A stretch of 64,000 nucleotides of DNA. Source: Buxus sempervirens. Its lineage: Eukaryota > Streptophyta > Magnoliopsida > Buxales > Buxaceae. Under the pieces are notes generated by a model. The model had not been told where the DNA came from. It ran no database searches and worked only from the letters and a program-made list of their open reading frames with translations. The position numbers and the translations under genes were made by a program. This document shows, one piece after another, positions 11,408 through 21,944 of this stretch (its first letter is position 1; each line of letters starts with the position of its first letter). The stretch spans positions 10,576,221 to 10,640,220 of the forward strand of contig OX387192.1 in NCBI GenBank assembly GCA_947561395.2, given 5' to 3'.

Positions 11408-11416
11408 CAGGTAAGT
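11408..11416 (+). promoter_or_regulatory. Predicted 5' splice site in LTR B (CAG|GTAAGT)
   Basis: Perfect donor consensus. Joining to the acceptor at 15171-15172 would remove 3762 nt, including U5, PBS, dyad array and hairpin array, and put gag near the 5' end of the mRNA. Confidence 0.6.
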
Positions 11417-12711
11417 CCCCTATCCCTTTTTATTTTCTGTCTTCAATTCTAGAAGTAATAGGATCATCTCTATTGCTGTAGAATAAGGCCATATTTGTAT
11501 CTAGTATCCCTAAACTTGTCTCTAAGTACCTCAAGGGTCTCTCTAGCCGTAAAACGTGAAGAGAGAACTAGGGGAAAGGGGAACAGGTGGATCCCTAGAA
11601 TAGAACCCCATATCTGTTTTTTCTTTTTTTTTATAGAATAAAGCCTGTGATTGTGTTTGTGTAACCAAACCTATCTCCAAGTACCTCAAGAGTCTCTCTA
11701 ACCGTAAAACGTGAAGAGAGAACTAGGGGAAAAGAGAACAGGTGGATCCGTAGGGTAGACCCCCATGTGCTCTAATTTGTGAGATGTGATTGCTTTTAAT
11801 ATCCTGATCATGTTCTAATGCTTTTTATGATATATCTGAATGAATTACATGAATCTATGATGTTTATAGCATGAGATCATCTCTTTTTGCTAAAAATTGG
11901 ATTTTTGCCACTTTTGCACCTACGGCACTGTTTTCGTGATTTTTGTGATTTTAGGCTATGATCTTAGATTTATCATGATCAATATGGTAGATCTAAATCT
12001 AGAAGCCTGAAAATAAATTCTAGGGTTTCATGATGTGGTTTTTAAATTGTTTTTTATTATTGAGAGAAGACCCTACGGTCTAAATTCTCCCCTTTTGGTG
12101 TTTTTCATTAATGTGGATATTTTTGGTTTTGATTTTCAGATTTAATGTGAAATTTGGGCTTTATCTGTGTCCTGGACTATTCAAGTTCAATTTTGAAATA
12201 TTTTATAAAAATCATATTTTTCTAGATTTCTAGAATTTTGACTTGAAGCCAGATTTTTGGATTTTTCACTTTAAATTGATTTTATTTGATTTTATCTCAA
12301 TTTTATTTTGATCATGAAACCCTAGGAATGGTATGATCATGTTTGATAGTTCTGGATCAATCAGACTATTCATATGAAAAAACCATATATTTTTGCTTTT
12401 TTTTGATTTTGTGTGATTTTTATAACAAGCTTTTTCCTTTATTTTAAACAGGAACAATACCTGGCAACCACCTTGTGTGGGTGAATAGGGGTGCCTAACA
12501 CCTTCCCCTGTTCATAACTTAATCCCCTTACCCATCTCTGGTTGTTTTTTTTAGGAGGGATATTTTGCCCTAAAATTGCCTTTTGTGCTTATTTAATATT
12601 TTGGTGTCCATTCACACCTAAATTGAATGGTGGCGACTCTTTGTTTTATATAATCCCGTGTGATGAATGAGGAAATCAATTAGATTTGATTTTTTTCCCA
12701 TGTCTCACAAC

Positions 12712-12729
12712 TGGCGACTCTGCTGGGGA
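12712..12729 (+). other. Primer-binding site of gag-only element
   Basis: TGGCGACTCTGCTGGGGA, two bases after the LTR B end. It is identical to the PBS of the 21 kb element, which would let both use the same tRNA primer. Confidence 0.8.
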
Positions 12730-13967
12730 CTTGTGGATTTCAGCTTTTTTGGTGTTTGTTCATGTTTTTGACTTTTTGATTTGCTTGCTATTTTGTGTTT
12801 TTAGCATGTCTTTGTTTTGCTTGCTGTTTGGTGTTCTTAAGCATGTTGAATATGTTTTAAATCTAAATTATTGCTTAAGAATTCATGGGGGTAGAACATG
12901 CTTAATTTTGATTTATAGGATTGTTTCTACAAACATGCGTAGGGGAGGTCCGTTTTGCTGAACCATGCTTATTTTTTGCTATATTTTTATAATAGCATGT
13001 TTTAATTTTCAGCATGATCTCCGTGATGATTTTGGGTGTATAACATGATGATATGTTTGCATGATAGATGATTTTTTTATGAGCATGTTTTAGGTGCTAT
13101 AGGATTGCTTTATTTACTTGTTTATTTTAAATATGCTTTCCTATTATGCCTTGGTTTGTTTATGCATGGCTGCGAAAAGAGTGGCAAGGGTCTGGGACGT
13201 TGTGAATGTAACCTATTTTTACAATGCACAGTGCACCTTTTACTTTTACACAGCCTACCCTTAACCTATAGGAAGTTGAACCCGAATGTGTGTAGCTTGG
13301 CGCAACGAGGTCGATACTTCGGAAAGCGAAAGTGAAAACATTCACCTTAGAACTTTGAGCTAATGATGTGATGATAACGTGGATCTGGGATTCTGGTCAT
13401 CACTAGGCTTGAGTGCTAAGTTGCCATTAAGCCAAAACCCAAAACCCCTACGCTTGAAGGTGGAGTTACACGTTTTTGGCTAAAGTACACAATTACGTGG
13501 GGATATGGGTTTGTATGATTGTGGAAAGGCCGTGTGCATGGCTTACAAACCAGGGCATAATGCGGATGCCATATTGAAGGTAAACAAGGTAACAAGGTAA
13601 TCCTATTGTTTTGCATTATTTTCATGTCATAGGGGTGTCATGGTGCCCATTGGTTCGGGATAAAATTGGTCCCAAAATATGCATTTTTTCTAAAGTTGGT
13701 GCAGCCCATAGGAAGAGTCTCTAACTCTGTTTAGAATCAATCCTACCCTATGTACACACAAGAGGCAACAAAAGGGTACCAAATTCTTGAGTATGGTGTC
13801 AATTCAGAGGGTACATGTGCCCTCCTAAGCATGTGTTTTAGCAAAAAGGCCAAGGTCCATTTTGGGACAGTTTAGAAGCTCTGCAATGGGTGAACCGTAC
13901 GTTTGGATGAACAATGAAAGTGATCAAACCATGTAAAAACTGGAAAAACATAACAGGGTTCCGTAAA
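12730..13967 (+). other. Leader, PBS-proximal part
   Basis: Untranslated stretch of about 1.2 kb. The first 400 bp hold about eleven CATG tetranucleotides, mostly as GCATG. The rest is unique-looking sequence shared with the left copy and the 21 kb element. Several short frames are conserved only because the DNA is. Confidence 0.65.
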
Positions 13968-14098
13968 ACCGCATTTAGTACACGGGCTGGGCTTGCCCGT
14001 ATTGGTTATACGGGCTAGGCTCGCCCATGGATTGCATACGGTTACAGCTTGCTCGTAATTTGAATACGGACAGGGCTGGACCGTACTGTGTATACGGT
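13968..14098. promoter_or_regulatory. 28-bp-period dyad array in leader (5 units)
   Basis: Units start at 13968, 13996, 14024, 14052 and 14080, all exactly 28 bp apart. Linkers follow a loose CTGGGCTTG-like consensus. This is the mirror of 4478-4608. Confidence 0.88.
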
Positions 14099-14254
14099 TT
14101 TCTTGGAATATTCAACTTTAATCAGTTTTTCCCACTAAAATCTTCCTTTAACCTTTAAATAATGATAAAGGGAAACAAGTTTGAATAAAATGCTTCAAAA
14201 AAAAATAAATAAATAAAAAATAATTGAAAAAAAAATGTGAGAGAAAGGTTCCTT

Positions 14255-14954
14255 GGGCTTCTGAAAGCCTTTGAATTTCAGACTTTTTCAAAACTCTAGG
14301 GCTTCTGAAAGCCTTTGAATTTCAGACTTTTCCAAAACTCTAGGGCTTCTGAAAGCCTTTGAATTTCAGACTTTTCCAAAACTCTTGGGCCTCTGAAAGC
14401 CCTTGAATTTCAGACCTTTTCCAACAAACCTTTTTTGAGCCGTCTATAAGCCTCTGAATTATAGACACACAACCTTTTGGGCCGTCTAAAAGCCTCTGAA
14501 TTTTAGACAATCATTTCTTTGGGCCATCTAAAAGCCTCTGAATTTTAGACAAATCATTTTTGGGCCGTCTAAAAGCCTCTGAATTTTAGACAAATCATTT
14601 TTTTGGGCCGTCTATAAGCCTCTGAATTATAGACACACATTCTTTGGGCCATCTATAAGCCTCTGAATTATAGACACATATCCTTTGGGCCTCTGAAAGC
14701 CTTTGAATTTCAGACTTTTTACAAAAATATCCCTGGGCCTCTGAAAGCCTTTGAATTTCAGACTTTTTTCAAAAATATCCCTAGGCCTCTGAAAGCCTTT
14801 GAATTTCAGACTTTTTTCAAAAATATCCCTGGGCCTCTGAAAGCCTTTGAATTTCAGACCTTTTCCAAAAATATTCCTAGGCCTCTGAAAGCCTTTGAAT
14901 TTCGGACCTTTTCCAAAAATACCTCTGGGCCTCTGAAAGCCTTTGAATTTCAGA
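14255..14954 (+). repeat. Tandem hairpin array in leader (16 units)
   Basis: In the sense strand each unit reads GGGCC, a 7-8 nt stem, a 9-nt loop GCCTTTGAA or GCCTCTGAA, then the complementary stem. Outer blocks use TCTGAAA/TTTCAGA. The central block (14442-14675) uses GTCTATAA/TTATAGAC and GTCTAAAA/TTTTAGAC. Compensatory change at two stem positions with an invariant loop frame argues for selection on RNA or single-strand DNA structure. The array lies about 250 nt upstream of gag, inside the predicted leader intron. Confidence 0.88.
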
Positions 14955-15144
14955 TCATTTTCTCTTTTTGTGGGACCTGTTGGAAGCCCTAGAATATTCC
15001 AACAATTCAATTCAAAAAAAAAAAAAGAAGAAGAAGCAAATAAAGAAAAAATCCAAACTCGTGTTCACCCAGCTTGCACATAGGCATTCCTAGGCATGTG
15101 AATGAGATTAATTGGGCACTGATATTTTTTCCTTTATTCTGTGA

Positions 15145-15172
15145 TCAGGTACTAATACACTTGCAATCATAG
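15145..15172 (+). promoter_or_regulatory. Predicted branch point and 3' splice site before gag
   Basis: A pyrimidine-rich stretch, then TACTAATAC (a strong branch-site match), then ACTTGCAATCATAG with AG at 15171-15172, only 29 nt before the gag ATG. An alternative acceptor CAG lies at 15146-15148. It partners with the donor in the LTR. Confidence 0.5.
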
Positions 15173-15201
15173 CTCCTGTAACCAGATCAAGAGCTCACAC
15201 C

Positions 15202-16899
15202 ATGAATCCCATTGAGACTGAAGCTGATGCTCCTCACCCAGATCTTGTCCTGCTTCAGGAACAGGTGGCAGGACTAGCCCGAATGCTAGAAAACATACTA
15301 TCGGTGCAGGCCCAGCAAGTCCAAGCCCAGAACCAAGCCTCCACTTCCAACCAAGCACCTCCACCTCCAATCAATATCCCACCTCCGGTTCAACCTATTC
15401 CTGAACCCATTTCTGAACCTACCCCTGAACCTATACTGATCAGGGAAGAGATGGTTGAGTCTGAGAAAGAGAATGAAAAAGAAAAGATGAGGGATGAAAT
15501 AGAAAGAAAATTCATGCACAGGCTGGAGATGATCCAGGATGAAATGAGGGAGGTGAAAGGGATACGTAACTTTGGGGGCACCAATTTTGAAGATCTGTGC
15601 CTATACCCCGATGTATGTCTACCGGCCAAGTTTAAATGCCTAGATTTTGATAAATATGATGGCACTGGCTGCCCAATGAGCCATTTGAAGTTATACTGCG
15701 GGGCTTTATGCCAGTTTGGCCGGGATGACGGCATACTAATTCAGCTTTTCCAGAGGAGTTTAACTGGAGCTGCTTTGAGGTGGTTTGCCACTTTGGATCA
15801 TGAGAAGATTAGAGGATGGAAGGACCTGGCAGACACCTTTTTGTCTCAATACAAGTTTAACTCGGAGATCGTGCCAGACCGGTACGACATGATGATGATG
15901 AGCAAGAGAAATGATGAGACCATAAGGCAATATGCTAAAAGGTGGAGGGAGACAGCCTCTCAGGTCAGGCCACCCGTGGGAGAACCAGAAATGATTTCAA
16001 CCTTCATCAGCACACTGGGGCAACCCTTTTACAGTCACTTGGTGGGTCAAACTACCACCAACTTTGCCGCCCTAGTGCAAGTGGCAGTTAGAATTGAAGA
16101 TGGGATCAAGTCTGGGAAAATAGCTGATTACTCTGCAGTGTTGAACCAGGAAGCTTCCACCACTTTCTCTACACAGAAAAAGGAGAATGGTAATGGAATA
16201 AGAAAGAATGAAGAAAGGATAGAAGCAGAAGTAAATATGGTGCAACCTCCCAGGGAACCCTTTCAAATCAATGTCGCCCCACCTCCTATCAAGCCAACCC
16301 ATCAATTTCCTTTGCTGCCTATTCAAATTAATGTCCCTTCTGCACAACCTGTGAAGGAGGAAACAGAAGTAAGGAAAAGAAGGGAATTTTCTAAACTGCC
16401 TATGAGACCATCTGAGCTTTTGTCTACTTTACTGCAAAAAGGTTATGTGACTTTGAGGTTGCCAAATCCTCATGCAAGCAAGGGGAAGAATTATGATTCA
16501 TCTGCAATCTGTGATTATCATATGAGCACTCCAGGGCATACCACAGATCGTTGCTTGGCCCTAAAGCATGCAATCCAGGATTTGTTGGATAATAACTCCT
16601 TATCATTCAATTCAGTCACTCCCATCCCACCTACCGCTAACAATGGGGCAGGCAGCTCAAATGCAATAGGGGCAATTTTCTCTGGAGAAAGAAGATTTGA
16701 CCCTTCTCAACTTATCGCTCCTATTGGTCCCACAATCAGGGTTTATCTTGAAAGAAATGCTCCTGGTTATGAACAGGAAGACTTGCCTCACCCAGCAGGA
16801 GAAAGAAGTTTTCTGAAAAAGAAAGAAAAATCAGCTTTTGCCTTTAAGAACAAGGGCAGTTTTCGAACTCCCATGTTCTCTGAAAAGAAACCTGCATAA
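15202..16899 (+). CDS. Gag polyprotein of gag-only Tat element, right copy (565 aa)
   Basis: Full-length gag with the same domain order as the copy at 1676-3373: Gln-rich N-terminal helix, Pro-rich linker, acidic coiled segment, gag capsid domain at about 125-320, and zinc-knuckle-like CDYHMSTPGHTTDRC near 435. Start MNPIE. It resembles the gag of the 21 kb element (39367 leftwards) at the N-terminus and throughout the capsid, so co-assembly is plausible. The frame ends at a stop shortly before a degenerate pre-RT stretch. No internal stop is present, in contrast to the frameshifted gag of the 21 kb element, so the gag-only line may be the one still making capsid protein. Confidence 0.9.
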   Translation: MNPIETEADAPHPDLVLLQEQVAGLARMLENILSVQAQQVQAQNQASTSNQAPPPPINIPPPVQPIPEPISEPTPEPILIREEMVESEKENEKEKMRDEIERKFMHRLEMIQDEMREVKGIRNFGGTNFEDLCLYPDVCLPAKFKCLDFDKYDGTGCPMSHLKLYCGALCQFGRDDGILIQLFQRSLTGAALRWFATLDHEKIRGWKDLADTFLSQYKFNSEIVPDRYDMMMMSKRNDETIRQYAKRWRETASQVRPPVGEPEMISTFISTLGQPFYSHLVGQTTTNFAALVQVAVRIEDGIKSGKIADYSAVLNQEASTTFSTQKKENGNGIRKNEERIEAEVNMVQPPREPFQINVAPPPIKPTHQFPLLPIQINVPSAQPVKEETEVRKRREFSKLPMRPSELLSTLLQKGYVTLRLPNPHASKGKNYDSSAICDYHMSTPGHTTDRCLALKHAIQDLLDNNSLSFNSVTPIPPTANNGAGSSNAIGAIFSGERRFDPSQLIAPIGPTIRVYLERNAPGYEQEDLPHPAGERSFLKKKEKSAFAFKNKGSFRTPMFSEKKPA

Positions 16900-19800
16900 G
16901 AAGAATGCACATTTCCTGAGGATCCTAAGGAGCCTTGTTCTCAGGAAGTGATTTTAATAAAGGCTCTTCAAAAAAAAAAAAAGATTTTTCCCTTTAACAT
17001 TTTTCTAGAAAAAAAAAAGGTTTTCAGTAAGGTCCTTTTACTTATGAATCATATCTCTTATTGAATTTCATTGAGTTGAATATGACTTTGACATTGGGCT
17101 CAATTTTGAGACCAAAATCAAAGAAAAAGACATTTTATATGAAAATTCAAATCTTTTTAAGTGTCATGAGAAGAATATTCTGCAAAATTATGAAGTGACC
17201 AATTTTATGGCCTTTGGAACCAAAGATGACCCACAGTCTTCAACAGAAAAGATAGAAGAAGATTTGAAGTTCCTTCATTATAATTCAGAAAGGATCGCAT
17301 CACTTGCTGATTCGTTCAAAGGGAAGTTGAGAATATTGTTTGAAGAGATTTTGGGGCTTTGCACTTGAAAATATGGGAGAATCTGACCTTTTCGTTGGAA
17401 ATAGAATTGGGCATCATTTGATGGAAAGAATCCAAATTCATAAGATTGATCAAAAGGTGAAGAACTTGTTCATAACAGAAGTTCTATTTAAAGAGGCTTT
17501 CATGTTGACAGAAGGTGATTAAGAAGAAAAAAAAAAAGAAGAAAAAATCCTGAGCCAGTCATGTAGTACAACTCTACTAAGTCTAAAATTCAAACTTTTC
17601 TTAAAATGATAAGAGGCCTTTCTTTCTTATATCCCCAAAATTTTTGAAATCCCTAGTTAAACCCTTTGAGCTTGATACATTTTTCCAAGTAACCTAAACT
17701 GAGAATTGTAACCCCACACTGGGGCAAACTTATTAAGGCATAAAAAAAAAAGGAATGAAGGGACAGTTATTGAAGTCCAAAAGGGATTTTGAATATGTTT
17801 TCAGAAAATGGGGCAAAGAAATGAAAAAAAAAAAAAAAGAAAAAGAAAGAAAAAAAAAGGAAGAAAAAAAAATAATCAAATGCTATTTGGAGAACGTCTT
17901 CAAAATTGTGAAGAAAAGAATGGAAAAAAGAAGTTCAATACTGGAGAATAAGTTTCAAATGAAGAAATCAAATTGAGGGAAGAACTTCATTATTGGGGGC
18001 AATTTTGTATTCATTCCAAGGGAAGAAATGCCTTAAAAATTACAATTTCAGTTAACCCATTTGATCATATGATATTTGAGCCTTTTATTCCTTTTCTTTC
18101 TAAACCAACACCAAGCCTTCGTTTCGTCCCATTCATAAGTCCTCTTTGATTAAGAAATTTTGAATTAAGGCAGCTTTGACTATATAGTTGTTGGTGATGA
18201 AGGATAAAAAAAAAACGAAGACAAAAAAAGAAAAAGGAAAAAATGGAGAAAATGTAGTGAAAACCCGGAAGGGCGCTACATGGCAAATAATCTGCTATCT
18301 ATAAGAAGGAAATCGTTAGAGAGGAAAGTCCAGAATTGGCATAGATCCAGGTGAAGTCCTCATGTTGGTGGTTATTGAGGAAAATTCTCTTTTCAAGATT
18401 GAAGCAACATAATCAGAACTATGATATGAATTATCTATGAACAAGTTGATGGCCATCAAAATTGCCATTAGGAAATTATTGCTGAAGTTGAAGTCATAAA
18501 TTCTCATATCATGGATACAATGGAGAAACAATTGTTCTTCAATTGGATGAAGGAAGATGTCTTTCTAGACTGGGGCAAAATAGTCAGATTGAAAGAGTCG
18601 TCATATCTGGAGCATCAATTGACAAGCCGATGGTCATGGGAATGATTCTAAAGGTTCCAAAGGTTGATTTTGGTCTTTTTGCATTTTCTGAAATAATCTT
18701 CTCATTATTCAACTTGATTTTAATTCTTTTGGACTATATGCTAATAAGTGATTGGATCATTTTTTCAAAAAAAAAATATAAAACACAAAAAAGCAAAAAA
18801 TATATTTTTGGCCTATGATGAGAATCTATATCTTTTCATAAAACATTGGTTTTGCAAGCATTAGAGAATTCTGAGGCCACTAGTATAAAACATATTTTCT
18901 TATGTTTGCATTTGCATTCTTCTATTAGGGTTTCTTTTTGGCAAAGGTTAAAAAAAAAAGAAAAAAAAGAAAAAAAAAGAGAAAAAGGAAAAAAGAGGAT
19001 CATCTCTACTGAGGGGCAAATACTTCTTCAAGTAACCAAAACCGGGGCATGCTCAGTGTCTTTCCTTCTGGGTTTTCATTGGAATGAATTCCAACATATG
19101 GAAGAAGCAATCAAGCTTTAGTCTTCGAATTTGAAAGAAAAAAAAAAGGGCTTCGAAGCAATGGCATGTTTTCTTCGTTAAACAAGGGTTCCCAATTCTT
19201 CATTCATGAAGAAGGATTTTACTGGGGTAGCAAGAAGGCATTAAAGACAGATCATGGGTTGTAAAGGCATGAGGTTAGATCAACAGATCGTGATCCATCA
19301 ATCAAGATGAGGGCATTCACTTGGGCAATTAAAAAGCATGAATACAGGTTATGGGCAGTAAGGGCACTTACATCGTTATTGAGAGAGCAAGAAGATAAAG
19401 AAGCAAAAGCAAATTGCAAAATATTCAAGCACAGGTTCGGGCATCAAATGGCACCCAGGTATATCAAATAAGAAAATCAATCAGGAAAATTCAAATAGTG
19501 AAAAACATCAAAATCAATTGAGTTTGCAGTGGTAAATTTTAAATCCACATTCTTTTCAAAATTTGCTTGTCTCAGATTTCTTTTCATAGCCACGAGAGCT
19601 CCAAGAAATCTGAGATAAGGAAGAGACGCCACCCCATCAGACTTCAAGCAGGGGTTTCATTGGCTATCTTCAAATCCATGTTTTTTACCAAAGCAAGTTC
19701 AATTAATGAGATGTCTTTCAAATGTGTAATTTTGAGTTGTGTCTGTTCTTTGCTGTTCATTATGCTACAACTGCAGGCCACCCAGAAAAATTGTCTTTTT

Positions 19801-20112
19801 CATCATTTTCTCACAATTTTTAGGAGATCAATGTTTATATTAGTTGTAAGTTGCAAGGATTGCCACCTTACCCACTTTTGTTTAAAAATTTTGTCTCAAA
19901 TCTCACTTCATAGCCCACAAGTGCTCAGTGAGAAGAGAGAGGAAGATTTGGCCCTTAAGCTGAGGGATTTCTTAGCAAATCTTCCACAATCGATTCTTTT
20001 TTCAAAAATCATCCATCTAATCCTTGCAAAGTGCAATTGATTATACAAAAATCTCAGAAGGTGCAATTGGTGGGTCTTTTTGCTCTCTGCTTATAATTGG
20101 TTCCAATTACCA
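16900..20112 (+). other. Degenerate 3' region of gag-only element (pol deleted)
   Basis: Bases 16905-17230 still align by eye with the region between protease and RT of the 21 kb element (a FPEGFNEPSSS-like track is recognisable) but carry stops. RT, RNase H and integrase are missing. Bases 17550-18300 resemble the region downstream of integrase at 31500-32160. Homopurine tracts occur at 17821-17873 and 18948-19006. The last ~330 bp match the subterminal DNA of the 21 kb element (24263-24597, inverted). The 157-codon frame at 19567-20040 has no family resemblance. Confidence 0.7.
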
Positions 20113-20128
20113 GCAAAGAGGGGGCAGC
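20113..20128 (+). other. Polypurine tract
   Basis: GCAAAGAGGGGGCAGC directly before the TG of LTR C, primer for plus-strand DNA. It is preceded by the inverted repeat AATTGGTTCCAATT (20097-20110 area). The same PPT flanks the 3' LTR of the 21 kb element. Confidence 0.8.
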
Positions 20129-21942
20129 TGTAGACACCCCAAATTGCACTGCCAAATGAGAAAATAATAAAAACATGTAATTAGAGCTTAAAACAGGTCA
20201 AAAAAGCCTAAAAATAGAATGAACAGGCTTTGCCCGTATTGGCTTCACGGGCCGATCTTGCCCGCAAAATATCTACGGGCAGGCGCGCCCGTAGTATCTA
20301 TACGGTCCCCGTTGGACCGTAGTGTATTTACGGGCATTAAAGACGTGCAAGTTTTGTCCTCCTCTCGATTTCCGAGCTTTATTTGAAGTCCAATATATCT
20401 TTAAACGAGCGGATTATGTCTTTTATTCGCTGAGGCCACCTTGGTTGGCTATGGATGGGCATTATCTCTGTATTTCACTCTATCCTGAGAATCAGGATAT
20501 ATCCTTCTGGACCAACCATACCCCTGTGTGTGTCTATAAATAGAGGCTCATTCCTCTAGCAAAAGGCCACGAAATTTTGAAGTCAAAGAAGTACAAGGAA
20601 CTCCGAGAGAAGAACTCCTGCTGCCTGTCTGCTCAATCCAGGTAAGTCCCCTATCCCTTTTTATTTTCTGTCTTCAATTCTAGATGTAATAGGATCATCT
20701 CTATTGCTGTAGAATAAGGCCATATCTGTTTTTGTATTCCTAAACTTGTCTCTAAGTACCTCAAGGGTCTCTCTAGCCGTAAAACGTGAAGAGAGAACTA
20801 GGGGAAAGGGGAACAGGTGGATCCCTAGAATAAAACCCCATATCTGTTTTTTTTTTGTCTTTTTCATAGAATAAGGCCTCTGATTGTGTTTGTGTAACCA
20901 AACCTATCTCCAAGTACCTCAAGAGTCTCTCTAGCCGTAAAACGTGAAGAGAGAACTAGGGGAAAAGGGGAACAGGTGGATCCGTAGGGTAGACCCCCAT
21001 GTGCTCAAATCTGTGAGATGTGGCTATTTTGAATATCCTGATCATGTTCTAATGCTTTTTATGATATATCTGAATGAATTACATGAATCTATGATATTTA
21101 TAGCATGAGATCATCTCTTTTTGCCAAAATTTGGATTTTTGCCACTTTTACACCTACAGCACTGTTTTCGTGATTTTTGTGGTTTTAGGCTAGGATCTTG
21201 GATTTATCATGATCAATATGGTAGATCTGAATCCAGAGGCCTGAAAATAAATTCTAGGGTTTCATGATGTGGTTTTTAAATTGTTTTTCACTTTTGAGAT
21301 AAGACCCTACGGTCTAAATTCTCCCTTTTTGGTGTTTTTCATCAACGTGGGTCTTTTTGGTTTTGATTTTCAGATTTAATGTGAAATTTAAGCTTTATCT
21401 ATGCCCTGGACTATTCAAGTTCAATTTTGAAATATTTTATAAAAATCATATTTTTCTAGATTTCTAGAATTTTGACTTGAAGCCAGATTTTTGGATTTTT
21501 CACTTTAAATTGATTTTATTTGATTTTATCTCAATTTTATTTTGATCATGAAACCCTAGGAATGGTATGATCATGTTTGATAGTTCTGGATCAATCAGAC
21601 TATTCATATGAAAAAACCATATATTTTTGCTTTTTTTTGATTTTGTGTGATTTTTATAACAAGCTTTTTCCTTTATTTTAAACATGAACAATACCTGGCA
21701 ACCACCTTGTGTGGATGAATAGGGGTGCCTAACACCTTCCCCTGTTTATAACTTAATCCCCTTACCCATCTCTGGTTGTTTTTTTTAGGAGGGATATTTT
21801 GCCCTAAAATTGCCTTTTGTGCTTATTTAATATTTTGGTGTCCATTCACACCTAAATTGAATGGTGGCGACTCTTTGTTTTATATAATCCCGTGTGATGA
21901 ATGAGGAAATCAATTAGATTTGATTTTTTCCCATGTCTCACA
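20129..21942 (+). repeat. LTR C, 3' LTR of the gag-only element
   Basis: Starts TGTAGACACC and ends CTCACA, 1814 bp, with dyad array, TATAAATA (20535-20542) and donor CAG|GTAAGT at 20641/20642. R/U5 contains a duplicated block of about 125 bp (about 20703-20835 and 20868-20995). It is followed by PBS and leader, which is abnormal for a 3' LTR. Confidence 0.85.
20233..20334. promoter_or_regulatory. 28-bp-period dyad array in LTR C (4 units)
   Basis: CCCGTA-N7-CACGGG, CCCGCA-N7-TACGGG, CCCGTA-N7-TACGGT and ACCGTA-N7-TACGGG, spaced 28, 27 and 28 bp. The arms contain CpG in an otherwise AT-rich U3. Confidence 0.88.
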
Positions 21943-21944
21943 AC

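Larger units (their letters stand above)
10888..12709 (+). repeat. LTR B, 5' LTR of the gag-only element
   Basis: About 1822 bp. The first bases read TAGAGACACC instead of TGTAGACACC, so the 5' tip is mutated or rejoined. It contains the dyad array, TATAAATA at 11296-11303 and splice donor CAG|GTAAGT at 11410/11411, and ends CTCACA. It is followed by the PBS at 12712. Confidence 0.85.

Noticed and set aside
14255-14954. CRISPR-like direct repeats
   Set aside because: Spacers are short, A/T-only and variable in length, the repeat is a covarying hairpin, and the context is a plant retrotransposon.
19567-20040. 157-codon frame before the PPT
   Set aside because: No known domain, composition like the surrounding non-coding DNA, and the homologous stretch of the 21 kb element does not keep it open.
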